Assembly (NCBI RefSeq): GCF_030936135.1
Contig: NC_082597.1
Coordinates: 40,529,095-40,593,094 of the forward strand
Length of the DNA stretch: 64,000 bases
Direction of reading: 5' to 3'
DNA from: Gavia stellata
Lineage: Eukaryota > Chordata > Aves > Gaviiformes > Gaviidae
Positions 25,648 to 36,821 of this stretch are shown here, piece after piece. A program made the translations under genes and the position numbers. The notes below the pieces were generated by a model that was given only the letters and a program-made list of their open reading frames with translations, was not told the DNA's origin and made no database searches. Position 1 is the stretch's first letter. The number at the start of each line of letters is the position of its first letter.

Positions 25648-26751
25648 TGTGGTGGGTTGGCACTGGCTGGACAGCAGGTGCCCACCAAGTGTCTCTATCA
25701 GTCTTCCTCCTCAGCTGGACAGGGGGGAGAAAAAGTAATGAAAGGCCTGTGGGTTGAGATAAGGACAGGGAGAGATCACTTACCAATCACTGTCACAAGC
25801 AAAACAGACTCGACTTGGGGAAATTAATTTAATTTAGTGCCATCAAATCAGAGTAGGGTAATAAGAAATAAACCCAAACCTTAAAATGCCTTCCCCCCAC
25901 CCCTTCCTTCTTCCCGAGCTCAACTTCACTCCCAATTTCTCTACACCTTCTCCTTGAGGAGGGAGGGGGTATGGGGGTTGCGATCAGTTCATCACACATT
26001 GTCTCTGCTGCTCCTTCCTCCTCACACTCTTCCCCTGCTCCAGCGTGGGGTCCCTCCTTGGGAGACAGTCCTCCACGAACTTCTCCAATGTGGGTCCTTC
26101 CCATGGGCTGCAGTTCTTCACGAACTGCTCCAGCATGGGTCCCTTCCATGGGGTACAGTCCTTCAGGAACAGACTGCTCCAACGTGGGTCCTCCATGGGG
26201 TCACAAGTCCTGCCAGAAAACCTGCTCCATGGGTCCACAGGTCCTGCCAGGAGCTTACTTCAGCACGAGCTTCCCACAGGGTCACAGCCTCCTTTGGGCA
26301 TCCACTTGGTCCGGTGTGGGGTCCTCCACGGACTGCAGGTGGATATCTGCTCCACCGTGGACCTCCATGGGCTGCAGGGGACAGCCTGCCTCACCATGGT
26401 CTTCACCACGGGCTGCAGGGGAATCTCTGCTCCGGCACCTGGAGCACCTCCTCCCCCTCCTTCTTCACTGACCTTGGTGTCTGCAGAGTTGTTTCTCTCA
26501 CACATTCTCACTCCTCTCTTCTGACTGCTGCAGTTGCTTTGCTGCAGTATTTTTTTCCCCCTTCTTCAATACGTTATCCCAGAGGCGCTACCGCAGTTGC
26601 TGGTCGGCTCGGCCTTGGCCAGCGGTGGGTCTGTCTCAGAGCTGGCTGGCATTGGCTCTATAAGGCACAGGGGAAGCTTCTAGGAGCTTCTCACAGAAGC
26701 CACTCCTGTAGCCCCCTCAATACCAAAACCTTGCCATGCAAATGCGAAACA
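25648..26751 (-). mobile_element. Solo LTR of an endogenous retrovirus (neoavian ERVL-like family)
   Basis: A 1.1-kb element begins TGTGGTGGGTTGG and ends GAAACA on the + strand, so it has TG...CA termini. Its flanks, CTTTG at 25643-25647 and CTTGG at 26752-26756, look like a 5-bp target-site duplication with one mismatch. I recognise the sequence as an LTR family abundant in neoavian genomes. It contains a tandem array of units beginning CTCCA and carrying GTGGGTCC, at 26038, 26083, 26128, 26177 and 26225, spaced 45-49 bases. No internal retroviral genes flank it, so it is a solo LTR left by recombination. Minus orientation is inferred because a TTATAG-like box near 26660 and the usual poly(A)-signal region near 25830 (here mutated) then fall in normal order. 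The open frames inside are not retroviral proteins. Confidence 0.85.
26038..26240. repeat. 45-49-bp tandem units inside the LTR
   Basis: Five diverged copies of a CTCCA...GTGGGTCC...CATGGG unit follow one another with starts at 26038, 26083, 26128, 26177 and 26225. Looser copies continue to about 26360. The array is characteristic of this LTR family and explains the repetitive peptides read from either strand. Confidence 0.75.
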
Positions 26752-28334
26752 CTTGGAGATTAGGAGTCAGAAATTGTTGGCTTTAGTGGTGCATTGTACT
26801 TTTGCAATGACACTTATCTAGACCGTCCTTTCCACTCCTTCATTTCATCACAAGCTTCCCAACCTGCATGGCACATGGTGTGGGGGCTCTCTACCACACC
26901 AAGCAAATGGTACTTGCTGTGTCCCCTACTTCACCAGCAGCCAGGAGGATGGTCCTCGACAAGTTGCTTGGAAACTGAGGCTGGAGGCTTGCTTCTTAGT
27001 GTCATCGGTTTGTCTTCTGATGGGCTGACTTGCTTCTACTTTGGACCCTTATGTCTGTTTGCATTTGAGACTTTCTTGGTCTCATCTTGTAGACAGTGTC
27101 TCCCAGGCTTGAGACAGCTTCCCTTAGAGCCTACCCAGTCTAGCTTCTTTTTCATAAAAATGTGACTGAATTAGGCAAGAATTAGTCTTTGAAAAGCACA
27201 AAATGCAACCTGGAAGCTAAATCATGGTCAAGAGCACACTTCTGTCCCTTCTCTGTGATATGGAAGAATATCTGCTCTAATGAAGTGTTCAGAAGGACTG
27301 GGAATCTTCCCAGGCATCTGCAGAGACACTGGAGTGGGAGCATCCAGCAGCAAACACAGATACAAATCTTACAAAACCTTGGTGTGAAGGTATATTAGCT
27401 GCTTGCTGACATTTTTACTGAATTGAATCCTGTATCATCTATCCAAACGCTACCTGTGATTGAAGGGGGAATGTTATTAGCCTGATACTGATTTTGAGCT
27501 GTGTAACTGAGATTGTATTTGAATTGCATAATAATTTTATCATTGCTATGACATAGCATAGGAGGTGCGATTACGGCACCCTCTACCAATAGATCCACTG
27601 AAAAGGCCTCTGCTCCATTAGATTTCTTCTGAGAGTCTAATCTTAAGTGCTGTTCTCCAACTTCTTTGTAACTCGTTCAAGAAAAAAAATTATCAAAGTA
27701 ATATAGAGTGGGACACTTCCACTGAAAGTGGATGTTGCTGCGCAAGCTGCAATTGAGCACAAAGCATCTTAACTTGCTTTCAAACCCTTGGCATTTATTT
27801 GTGTTTTGACGGTAGGATTTCATGCCATGTCTTGTGGGGGAGGACTGTGGAATTAACCTTTCAGAAACTGCCTGTTGCCAAAGAGGGAGGTCATTTCAGG
27901 TTCATCCACCAACTCACAGCAGCGAAAGTTGCCAGGTTGTGATTCCCTTTTATCTGCGTGCTGACTGTGCTTGGAGGACAATACAGCTGATAAAGCAAAG
28001 CACCCAAGAAGTGTGCTTGGGAGGCTGAGAAAAGAGAGATCCACCACATACGTGGATCAGAAGGGGCCAAAATGAATGTCAGGTTGGTGGGAACTGTGCT
28101 GGGGAGGCAAACCAGCTCTGAGCAGCAGGTGATAAGTCGAGGTTGGAGTTGGACCTTGGGTGTTCACCATGGCTCAAGGCCTTCATCAGATTGAGGAGGT
28201 GTTTCAGGGTGACCCCCCCCGGGATTCATATGATGACAATTTTTCCTTGGGCAGTGACCACTCCTCTCTTTGAGATTGTTAACCCTTGATAGGCTCAAGC
28301 AATGAGGTCCCAATGATTTATCACAAGACCCTGG

Positions 28335-29315
28335 GTGTCTCTGTTGTGTTTTTCACATGAAGATAAAGAGGAAGAGATGGAAATGAATCCAGTGTGTGTT
28401 CTGTCATCTGTCGTTGGGATTACTTATGCAAATAGTGATGTGAAGTGCCTCTACACCAATACCCGCAGCATGGGCAACAAACAGGAGGATTTGGAAGCCA
28501 CCACGCTGCTAGAAAGCTACGACCTAGTGGCCGTTACTGAAAATTAGTGGGACGAATCCCATGACTGAAGTATGGCTATCGATGGCTACAGGCTGTTCAG
28601 AAAGGACAGGAGAGGAAGCAGGGACAGAGGCGTTGCCCTCTACATCAGGAAATGGATAGAGTGTGAAGAGCTGTCTCTAAAGAATAGCCACGAGCAGGTT
28701 GAAAGTTTATGGGTAAGAATTAGAGATCAAGGCAACAAAGGGAACCTTGTGGCTGGTGTCTACTACAGGCCGCCCAATCAAGAGGAGCCTATTGATGAAG
28801 CCTTCTTACTCCAGCTACAGGAGGCATCGTGCTTGCAGGCTCCCGACCTGCTGGGAGACTTCAACCACCCCGACATCTGCTGGAAAAGTAGCATGGCGAG
28901 CTGTAGGCAATCCAGGAGACTCCTGGAGTGCATTGAGGATAACTTCTTAAGCCAGGTAATAGACAGCCCTACCAGAGGGCATGCGATACTGGACCTGATG
29001 GTCACCAATGCAAGTGAGATAATCGGTGATGACAAGATTGGAGGCAGCCTGGGCTGCAGTGATCATGCACTAGAGGAGTTTGCAGTCCTGAGGGATATGG
29101 GTCAGGCAAAGAGTAAAGTCAGGAGCCTGAATTTTAGGAAAGCAAACTTCCAGCTGTTCAAGGAATTAGTCAATAGGACCCTGTGGGAAACTGCCCTCAG
29201 GGACAAGGGAGCAGAACGGAGCTGGCAGATCTTTGAGGATGCTTTCCACAGAGCTCAAGAGCTCTCGATCCCCAGGTGTAAGAAATCAGGCAAGGAAGGG
29301 AGGAGACCAGCATGA
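28335..29315 (+). pseudogene. CR1 ORF2 endonuclease domain, broken
   Basis: An AP-endonuclease-like reading frame runs through CLYTNTRSMGNKQEDLEATT, then GVALYIRKW, LWVRIRDQGNKGNLVAGVYYRPPN without its last residues, and the catalytic-type block GDFNHPDICW and SDHAL. Two nonsense codons lie early, TAG at 28545-28547 and TGA at 28566-28568. Both fall where the family usually has tryptophan, so both are simple G-to-A changes. A third stop, TGA at 29313-29315, ends the frame. A further stop and a frameshift separate it from the reverse transcriptase part. Confidence 0.9.
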
Positions 29316-29440
29316 CTGAGTCGAGACCTGCTGGTCAAACTAAAGGGCAAGAAGGAAATGCACAGGCAGTAGAAGCAGGGACAGGTATCCTGGAAAGAGT
29401 ACAGGGACATTGTCCGGTTGTGTAGGTCAGGAAGGCCAAG

Positions 29441-31194
29441 GTGCGGACGGAGCTGAACTTGGCAAGGGATGCAAAGAATAATAAGTGCTTCCACAGGTAT
29501 GTCAGCCAGAAAAGGAAGGTCAAAGAAAGTGTATTCCTCCTGATGATCAGGACTGGCAAACTGGTAACAACGGATGAGGAGAAGGCTGAGGTACTCAACA
29601 ACTTCTTTTGCCTCAGTCTTCACTGGCAACCTCTCTTCCCACACCTCTTGAGTGGCTGGACTGCAAGGCAGGGACTGAGGGAGCAAAGTCCCTCCCACTG
29701 TAAGAGAAGATCAGGTTCGTGACCACCTGAGGAACCTGAACATACATAAGTCTATGGGACCTGATGAGATGCATCCTAGAGTCCTGAGGGAATTGGGTGA
29801 TGTAGCTGCCAAGCCACTCTCCATGATATTTGAAAAGTCATGGCAGTCAGGTGAAGTCCCTGGTGACTGGAAAAAGTGAAACATTGCACCCATTTTTAAA
29901 AAGGGTAGAAAGGAGAACCCTGGGAACTACCAACCTGTCAGCCTCACCTCTGTGCCTGGGAAGATCATGGAACAGATCCTTCTAGAAGCTATGCTAAGGC
30001 ACATGGAGGACAGGGAGGTGATTTGAGGCAGCCGGCATGGCTTCACCAAGGGCAAGTCCTGCCTGAACAACCTAGTGGCCTTCTATGGTGGAGTGACTAC
30101 ATCAGTAGACAAGGGAAGGGCTACGAATGTCATCTATCTGGACTTCTGTAAGGCCTTTGACACGGTCCCCCACAACATCCTTCTCTCTAAATTGGAGAGA
30201 TACGGATTTGATGGGTGGACTGTTCGGTGGATGAGGAATTGGTTGGATGGTCGTATCCAGAGGGTAGTGGCCAACGGCTCAATGTCCAGATGGAGATTGG
30301 TGACAAGTGGTGTCCCTCAGGGGTTTGTACTGGGACCAGTACTGTTTAATATCTTCATCAGTGGCATAGACAGTGGGATCCAGTGCACCCTCAGCAAGTT
30401 AGCAGATGACACCAAGCTGGGTGGTGCAGTTGACATGCCTGAGGGACAGGATGCCATCCAGAGGGACCTGGACAAGCTCGAGAAGTGGGTCTGTGTGAAC
30501 CTCATGAAGTTCAACAAGGCCAAGTGCAAGGTCCTGCACATGGGTCGGGGCAATCCCCAATTTCAATAGAAGCTGGGGGATGAAGGGATTAAGGGCAGCC
30601 GTGCGGAGAAGGACTTCGTGGTGCTGGTGGATGAAAAGCTGGACATGAGCAGGCAATGTGTGCTCACAGTCCAGAAAGCCAACCGTATCCTGGGCTGCAT
30701 CAAAAGAATCGTGGCCAGCAGATTGAGGGAGGTGGTTCTGCCCAGCTACCCTGCTCTGATGAGACCCCACCTGGAGTACTGTGTCCAGCTCTGGAGTCCT
30801 CAGCACAGGGAAGACATGGATCTGTTTGAGTGGGTCCAGAGGAGTGCCACAAAAATGATCAGAGGGCTGGAACACCTCTCCTATGAAGAAAGGCTGAGAG
30901 AGTTGGGGTTTTTCAGCCTGGAGAAGAGAAGGCTCCGGGGAGACCTTATTGCGGCTTTTCAGGGGGGCCTGTAAGAAAGACGGGAATAAACTTTTTAGCA
31001 GGGCCTGTTGTGACAGGACAAGGGGTAATGGTTTTAAACTAAAAGAGGGTGGATTTAGACTAGATATAAGGAAGAAATTTTTTACGATGAGGGTGATGAA
31101 ACACTGGAACAGGTTGCCCGGAGAGGTGGTAGATGCCCCATCCCTGGAAGCATTCAAGGTCAGGTTGGACGGGTCTCTGAGCAACCTGATCTAG
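29441..31194 (+). pseudogene. CR1 ORF2 reverse transcriptase and C-terminal part, broken
   Basis: Reverse transcriptase motifs are readable in order: [20 protein letters not shown] near 30130, VTSGVPQG near 30300 and the catalytic ADD box at 30402-30410 (LADDTKLGG, with leucine where phenylalanine or tyrosine is common). The segment 30075-30569 is one open frame ending at TAG 30567-30569. The same frame resumes at 30618 (VLVDEKLDMSRQC) and continues to 30974. A small deletion near 30955 then shifts the frame, and the conserved end (KFFTMRVMKHWNRLPGEVVD) is read from 30949 to 31194. The copy cannot make a full enzyme. Confidence 0.92.
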
Positions 31195-34100
31195 TTGAAG
31201 ATGTCCCTGCTCACTGCAGGGGGGTTGGGCTAGATAACCTCTAAAGGTCCTTTCCAACCCAAATTATTCTATGATTCTATTCTATGATTCTAAGTTTGAG
31301 TTATGGAGAGCATATCCACTGCTATCCCCAATTTCTAGGTGTTCGTCCTGTAGGTACTGGCAGTACTCTGATGCGCTGTCTTGCCTTGGCATGGGGAGAG
31401 ACAGACATGTTGATTGGGGAAACTCTCTGTGGGCACCTTTACATTTTCCAAGTCAAGCAAAATCCCTGCCCTGAAAAACTCTTAATTTTAATATCTTCAT
31501 ACTGAGCTTGAAGTGTGGGGACAGATGTCAAAAAATGTGAAGTCTTCTGTGATGGACCTGTCCTTGGAGACTGCTACAGTTTGCCGCTTGTCCATTCAGG
31601 TGGACATCTCTTGGAAAAAGAGATCTCTGCAGTTGTTTCTGAGCCTGAAACTCAGGATGGGAATAAACTGTGGTTGACCAGGTTGTGAACTTTGTGAAGG
31701 ATTCACATGATAGTTGGGGGAGGTGGAAGGTCTCTGAAGGATCCAGAGAAAGTTTGGCCAGCAGAGGAGTGGTGGGGTAGTCACACTTTCATAGCAGAGG
31801 ACAGGAGTAGGCTCAGCCATGAGGAAGAAACATTTCAGAAGAGAGAGAGAAGCTGCGTACTGGAGCTGGTACCATAGGAAAGGGAGTTTTTGAGATTGCT
31901 GAGGAGATTTATACCAATGTATATTGGTAGCTAGTTGTTTTTTTCTAGTTCTGCATTTTGTGTGCTGGCGAAATAGTGGTTGGGGGGACTCTGAGTAAAG
32001 CCTGTTTACTTCTACTCTCTTGTATCCCTAAAAGCTGGGGGCTTGGGGAAGAGCAGGGTGTAGATTACAGTCAGACATAGGCAGTGAGAGTACAACTGGT
32101 GGGATATGGTACCATTTCCACAGCAGTATATGAAAGGCATCACGAAGAAAAACACTGGACTGGAGAAGGTTGGGCAAAGCAGGGAGGACCAGCAAAAGAC
32201 CAGGTGGGATGCTGCGGCATGTCGGTGGCTGTCAGGTGGAAGGAGCAGAGTCAGCATTGCCCTCAGGTGTCTTCGTGCCAACTCTGCCAACTCCATCCAG
32301 CTGCTGCACAGATGTGTTTATGCACTGGGAGGGTGGAGGAAAGAGGAGTGTGGTTGATGCTTCCAAAGTACGCAATCAAACCAAAAACATTGCCGGCCAA
32401 GGAGTGTTATTTAAGTGGAAATAACTGTGTGTGATAAATACCGGGTTCTGGTTTCTGAAGCAGAGTGGTATTGCTGCTCATTTCTGTCCTTTGTGGTCAG
32501 CAGTGGGACAAACCTTGTTTAGGGTTATCTGAACAGGGATCTAAAGGGAGCTCTGTGCCATGGCAACACCAGATGTGGGTCCATGTGAAAACAGGGGCCC
32601 TTGCATGTGAAAAAGGCAAGTTTCAGCTTGGAAACAACAAGTAAGACCTTGCAGATCCTTCCAGTCTGAAGCATGGAAGGTACTGGCAGCAATTGTAAGC
32701 GCTGACAGAAGCGGTCAGATTTTACATGATAAGGCAAATAAAATCCTGAGATTTCTCCCATCCCCCTGGAGTGGCAGAGATTCAAGCTGTTGTACAGTGG
32801 AGAAGGACTTCTAGGTCTGTATGGCTTGGGTATGGCGTGCAGCTGTGGGCACGGTAGGTCCCTGTGAAAATTCACCAGATGGAGAGGGAGAGGAAAGCAC
32901 TCACTAGGCACAGTGAGTCAAGGTGATCTTTATTTTCAGGTTAGAGAGGGTATCTCTCTTCTTGTTGTTACTGCCTTCAGGATACTGTGAAGAAACTCAT
33001 GTTGTGATCATACGTGGGGATCCCTTTAGGGGCTTCCCACACGCTGCATCTCCTGCTTCCTCATCCTACCTAAGTGGGAGGCTTTTTAGCTACCTTCCCA
33101 GTTACTTTTTTCTTCTTGTTTCCCAACTTTAAAGGAATTGAAAATCTGTGTGTGCACCCGGAGTGTTGCTGTCTGTGTGTCCTCCAGGGCGAAAAGCCTT
33201 TATGTTATCCAAGGATCAGTTAAGCTGTGTTACTCAGTTTGGCGCAACAACTCCTGTAATGATCTCCCATATGGATGCCTGGTAACAATAGGAGGGATTT
33301 TTGCTTGGATGCTGAGATCCTGATACTGCTGATACTGCATTCAGTGGACTATATGTGTTTTTTTCTTGCTTAACTCCCTGTGGCTAGGAGGGAACGGTGG
33401 TGTGTCAAAAATGAGACTTGAAAACAAAGTATGTGGGTTGTGTGTGACCCAGAGCTGAGTCTCTGAAAGTCCAGTGCACTCGCTTTCTCTCAGACCCAAG
33501 TGCACTGAGCTGGGGGAGGAACTCCCCTTGATTTCTTTGGGCTTTGAAGCAGATGTCTGAGGGTGAGATCTGCAGATAACTCAGCCACACGCTCAACTCT
33601 TGTTGACTTCTATACAGCAGAGACAGATGCTGAACCTTTCTGCTGAAGTGGGGCTTTGAACTTTCTGTGCTTGTTTCCCTGTGTTGTAACAGAAGAAGAA
33701 TACCTGTCTTTTGCCAATGGATATGAGCCAGATATCAGATATCTCATCATCTGGGAAAGCTTGCTGGAATATTTTGGTTATTTATTAGCATAGTGCTAAA
33801 CAAAACTTGTGATTACATGCCTCACTGAAAATAGGAAGTAATTAAAATCCAATCCATGCAGCTGGCTAGGAATATGTCAAAATGAAATAATAATTTCTAC
33901 ACTCATCATGCAAAAACCCAAGGTGTTACGTGACAGGTTGGTTTGATAACAGAACAAAACATGAGAAAGCCTTTATTTTGTTTCTGAATGCTGGCATTTT
34001 CTTTTCCAGTACCTGCAGGGAGTAACTAGCAATTGAAGTAAAGTTCAGCTAACTTTTGGGTTTTGTTTCTTTGGAGCTTGCACTTATTATTCTTTGCCTA

Positions 34101-34197
34101 TTTCAGTCACGCTGGTATTATGACGAAAATGCAGTGAAAGTGATGCCCTGCATTCTTGAGTGCAGAAGTAACTCTGTTTTGCATCGTGTGTTGGCAG

Positions 34198-34325
34198 TGT
34201 TCGTACATCCCTCCCTGTGCAAGAGACGATCAGGAGAACTCTGAGAATGTCACGTACAAGCAGAAATACTGGAAAGAGAAAGTGGGTTCGCAACCATTTA
34301 CATGCTATTTTAACCAGCACTTGAG
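34198..34325 (+). CDS. KCNMB4: KCNMB4 exon 2: extracellular loop
   Basis: This 128-base exon starts after TTGGCAG and encodes residues 114-155 plus two bases of Arg156. It reads [20 protein letters not shown] and then a stretch ending [13 protein letters not shown]. It continues the extracellular loop that in beta subunits folds over the BK channel vestibule, and adds loop cysteines Cys114, Cys120 and Cys149. Asn130 lies in an NVT sequon. The donor is GTGAGT. Phase and peptide agree with exons 1 and 3 and with human KCNMB4 as I know it. Confidence 0.96.
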
Positions 34326-35083
34326 GTGAGTAATCTACATTTGCATAGGCAGAAGTGCTTATGCATCTGTTTAACAGCTGTCCATTGGTTCTGTTTGAAA
34401 AGATGTATAAATGCATGCATATGTATATACACACGTATAGCGATGTGGTTTATCACACAGAGTTTAGTACAGAACTTTTGCAAGACAACTCTATTGATGA
34501 AAAGCTACATAGAAAGTTGAAAAACTTTTTTACCACTTGAAGTAAAAATATAAAACTCTGAGGAACATTCCCCTTAAAACATGTAATTTTATGGCAAAAA
34601 GCATCTTGGCTTTTAACACTCAGATGGCAAATTTCTGGCTTGGATACTGATGTTCCTTCCCTCCATGAAAGAGAAATCCTACTATGTTCATGAGGGGCTG
34701 GAAGGAAAGGGGAGATCAGTAAATAGTACAAACCAACTCAGGAATTGTGTTCATAGAAGATTAATGAATCAGATATGTGTAATAAACATTCAGAAAACTG
34801 CCAGTTTTCATATATGCTTGCAGAGTAGAAAACTGTAACTGTTTCAATTCTTACTTTTACTACCGATGTTGATGTGACTTACATGTGTATAAGGGTGATG
34901 TGAGGTTTCCTTCCTTCAGTAAATGTGAAGAAGAGAGAGCCCTTTTGCCTGTCTCTTTCTGATGATGATGTGCCGGGAAATAACAGGTGATGTGGCAGCA
35001 GCAACTTACTATTATCGCAGTGTGCAAGCTTGTAGGGAGAATTTGGGAGAACAGCAATGATGATGTCCATGATAGGTCCATGT

Positions 35084-35157
35084 AGATGGATGGATGGAAG
35101 TAGATGGATGGATGGATCCATGTAGATGGATGGATGATAGGTCCATGTAGATAGGGA
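35084..35157. repeat. ATGG/GATG tetranucleotide tandem repeat
   Basis: GATGGATGGATG runs are interspersed with a TCCATGTAGAT spacer that recurs about every 30-40 bases. The result is a compound micro- and minisatellite of roughly 75 bases. The long histidine/proline-type peptides read from it on the minus strand are artefacts. Confidence 0.8.
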
Positions 35158-36785
35158 GGCAGAAAGAGAATATTTAAGATCTCCAGATCAGCCAAGGTTT
35201 TATGGGGTTTAGACTCCAATTCTGGAGGCATATGACACTTGCTTAATTTGCTCAACATGAATGATTTTGGTAGAGCTGCGGAGACTGTTCTTGGTTGCTA
35301 AGTTAAGTACTCAAATACTTATCTGTCACATCAGGGACTAAAGGAGGAGGTTGGTCCGACCCCACCAGTACTTGGAAGTTAAACTGATGAGGAAGACCTG
35401 AGTGGGAATAGCTCGGTGCTTGCTGGTGCAGTTCAGGGCTCATTGTGGGAGAGCTGGCATCAGATATTTAAGTTTTATTAAGACATACAGGAGGAAAATG
35501 CATGCCAGTGTGTGCTAGGGCATTGGAGGAACCGGGGAGCTGGAGCAGGATGGCAGGCACAGAGATGACCACTCTCCTGTGGGTGGCCTGCAGAGCGCCT
35601 CAGGGGCTTCAGGTTTGTCCTACGCTGGCTGTGATTGTTGTCCCCTCTCTAGAGAGACCTTAGACCTAGGCAGTGTGCCCAAGTTGACTGTCTGTTGTCC
35701 CTGGTAAACTGTTTGCAGAGGGAAACCACTAATGCTTTGTAACAAAACCTAATTGTTTCTTATAGTGGGGAAAGAAGCACTGTCTACAGCATGCAGAGGT
35801 TAAAACTTAGGGCACCCTGTGCGGTGACATCAGACCTGGCAGGGAGCTGCTTTGGTCCACAAGGTACCAATGCTTGGGTCTGCTAACCAGGAGCCGAGTG
35901 ATGATTTTGGCTTCTCAGGTGCTGCCAGTTCCCTGTGCTGCTGAGACCTGGGACCTGCAGCAGCTGCTGCCTGAGTGAGCAGGATAGTCAGAAACATGGG
36001 ATCTTCTGCAGGAGATGTCATGGCTAGGATTCATCTGAGCTGCTGTGGACAAGATGCTGTGAAAGTTAGCTTTTATAGTCAGGGGAGAGAAATGGGAACT
36101 TTTCATCTTACCCAAAAATAAATGCCTAATATAGGTAGGATGCCCAGAGATGTTTGTTTCTCTCCTGTAAAGGAGCTTAGGGTGATATGCTGGGGTGCAG
36201 GCACCTAGGTGGTGGGTGTCCAGAGCTAGGTGAGCTGGTTCTCACATCACATCTGTAGGTGAAGCAAAGGCAAAATTTTTCTGAGGCTGCATACTGCTTA
36301 GGGTCTGCCACTTATGTAAGTTGACACTGAGGAATTGTGCAGTACTCAGGCAAGGTTTTTTCCTTATAGTTGCTACATCCTATACTGTTAAATGTTCTTG
36401 CCAAATGCAATGGCTGCCTTGAAACGCTGCCTTTTGCTGATCATACAACAATTTATATACAGCAGAAGGGAGGCTCGCTGCCAGAGATACTTGAAGATAG
36501 TCTAAGCTGAAATGTGTACACCATCTAGTTTCTTCTGGAGATAGGTATGAACTTTGAGAGAGAAGTTTTGCTGACTAGGAATATGCTTCCTTAGGTATAC
36601 TTTTAGAGCTATGATGACTAAACAGCTTGTGAAGCAGTAAAAAACCATACAAACTGAGGGAAAAATCTGGTCACTTCAAAATAGAAGTGTGCATATTTTT
36701 TGTCAGTATTATTTTAACTGTGTGCATGAGCTATCTTTCTGTGTCAGTCTGTATAAAACATATAGAATATAGTGGTAGGTTCCTT

Positions 36786-36821
36786 AGAGAGAGTAGTATT
36801 TGCAATATTAATACTCTCTCT
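36786..36821. repeat. Short inverted repeat (hairpin)
   Basis: AGAGAGAGTA at 36786-36795 and its exact complement TACTCTCTCT at 36812-36821 flank a 16-base AT-rich loop in which TATT and AATA can also pair. It is too short for a typical microRNA precursor. Confidence 0.6.

Larger units (their letters stand above)
28330..31291 (+). mobile_element. CR1 LINE retrotransposon, 5'-truncated and decayed
   Basis: The region carries most of a CR1 ORF2 on the + strand: an endonuclease domain, then a reverse transcriptase, then the short 3' UTR. The 3' end, 31265-31291, has the CR1 signature of repeated ATTCTATG-like octamers instead of poly(A). The 5' boundary is uncertain. ORF1 is not recognised, so the copy is probably 5'-truncated, which is usual for CR1. 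Stops and frameshifts break ORF2, so the copy is inactive. It lies in KCNMB4 intron 1 in the sense orientation. CR1 is the dominant LINE of birds and other sauropsids. Confidence 0.93.
21368..34197 (+). other. KCNMB4: KCNMB4 intron 1 (12.8 kb)
   Basis: The intron runs from GTGAGA to TTGGCAG at 34191-34197. It starts inside the CpG island with a 14-base G run at 21405-21418. It then carries the TA-rich palindromic tract, the solo LTR and the CR1 element listed separately. Between these I see no further exon. Open frames at 22.2-23.2 kb and 31.3-34.0 kb show no recognisable protein. Confidence 0.85.

Noticed and set aside
25829-26763. Repetitive open frames with recurring Ser-Trp-Pro or Cys-Ser-Pro-Trp peptides
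   Set aside because: They are translations of the tandem units in the solo LTR. No retroviral gag, pol or env motif is present.
36786-36821. Possible microRNA hairpin
   Set aside because: The 10-base stem made of an AG repeat is too short and of low complexity, and does not resemble a pre-miRNA of about 60-80 bases.
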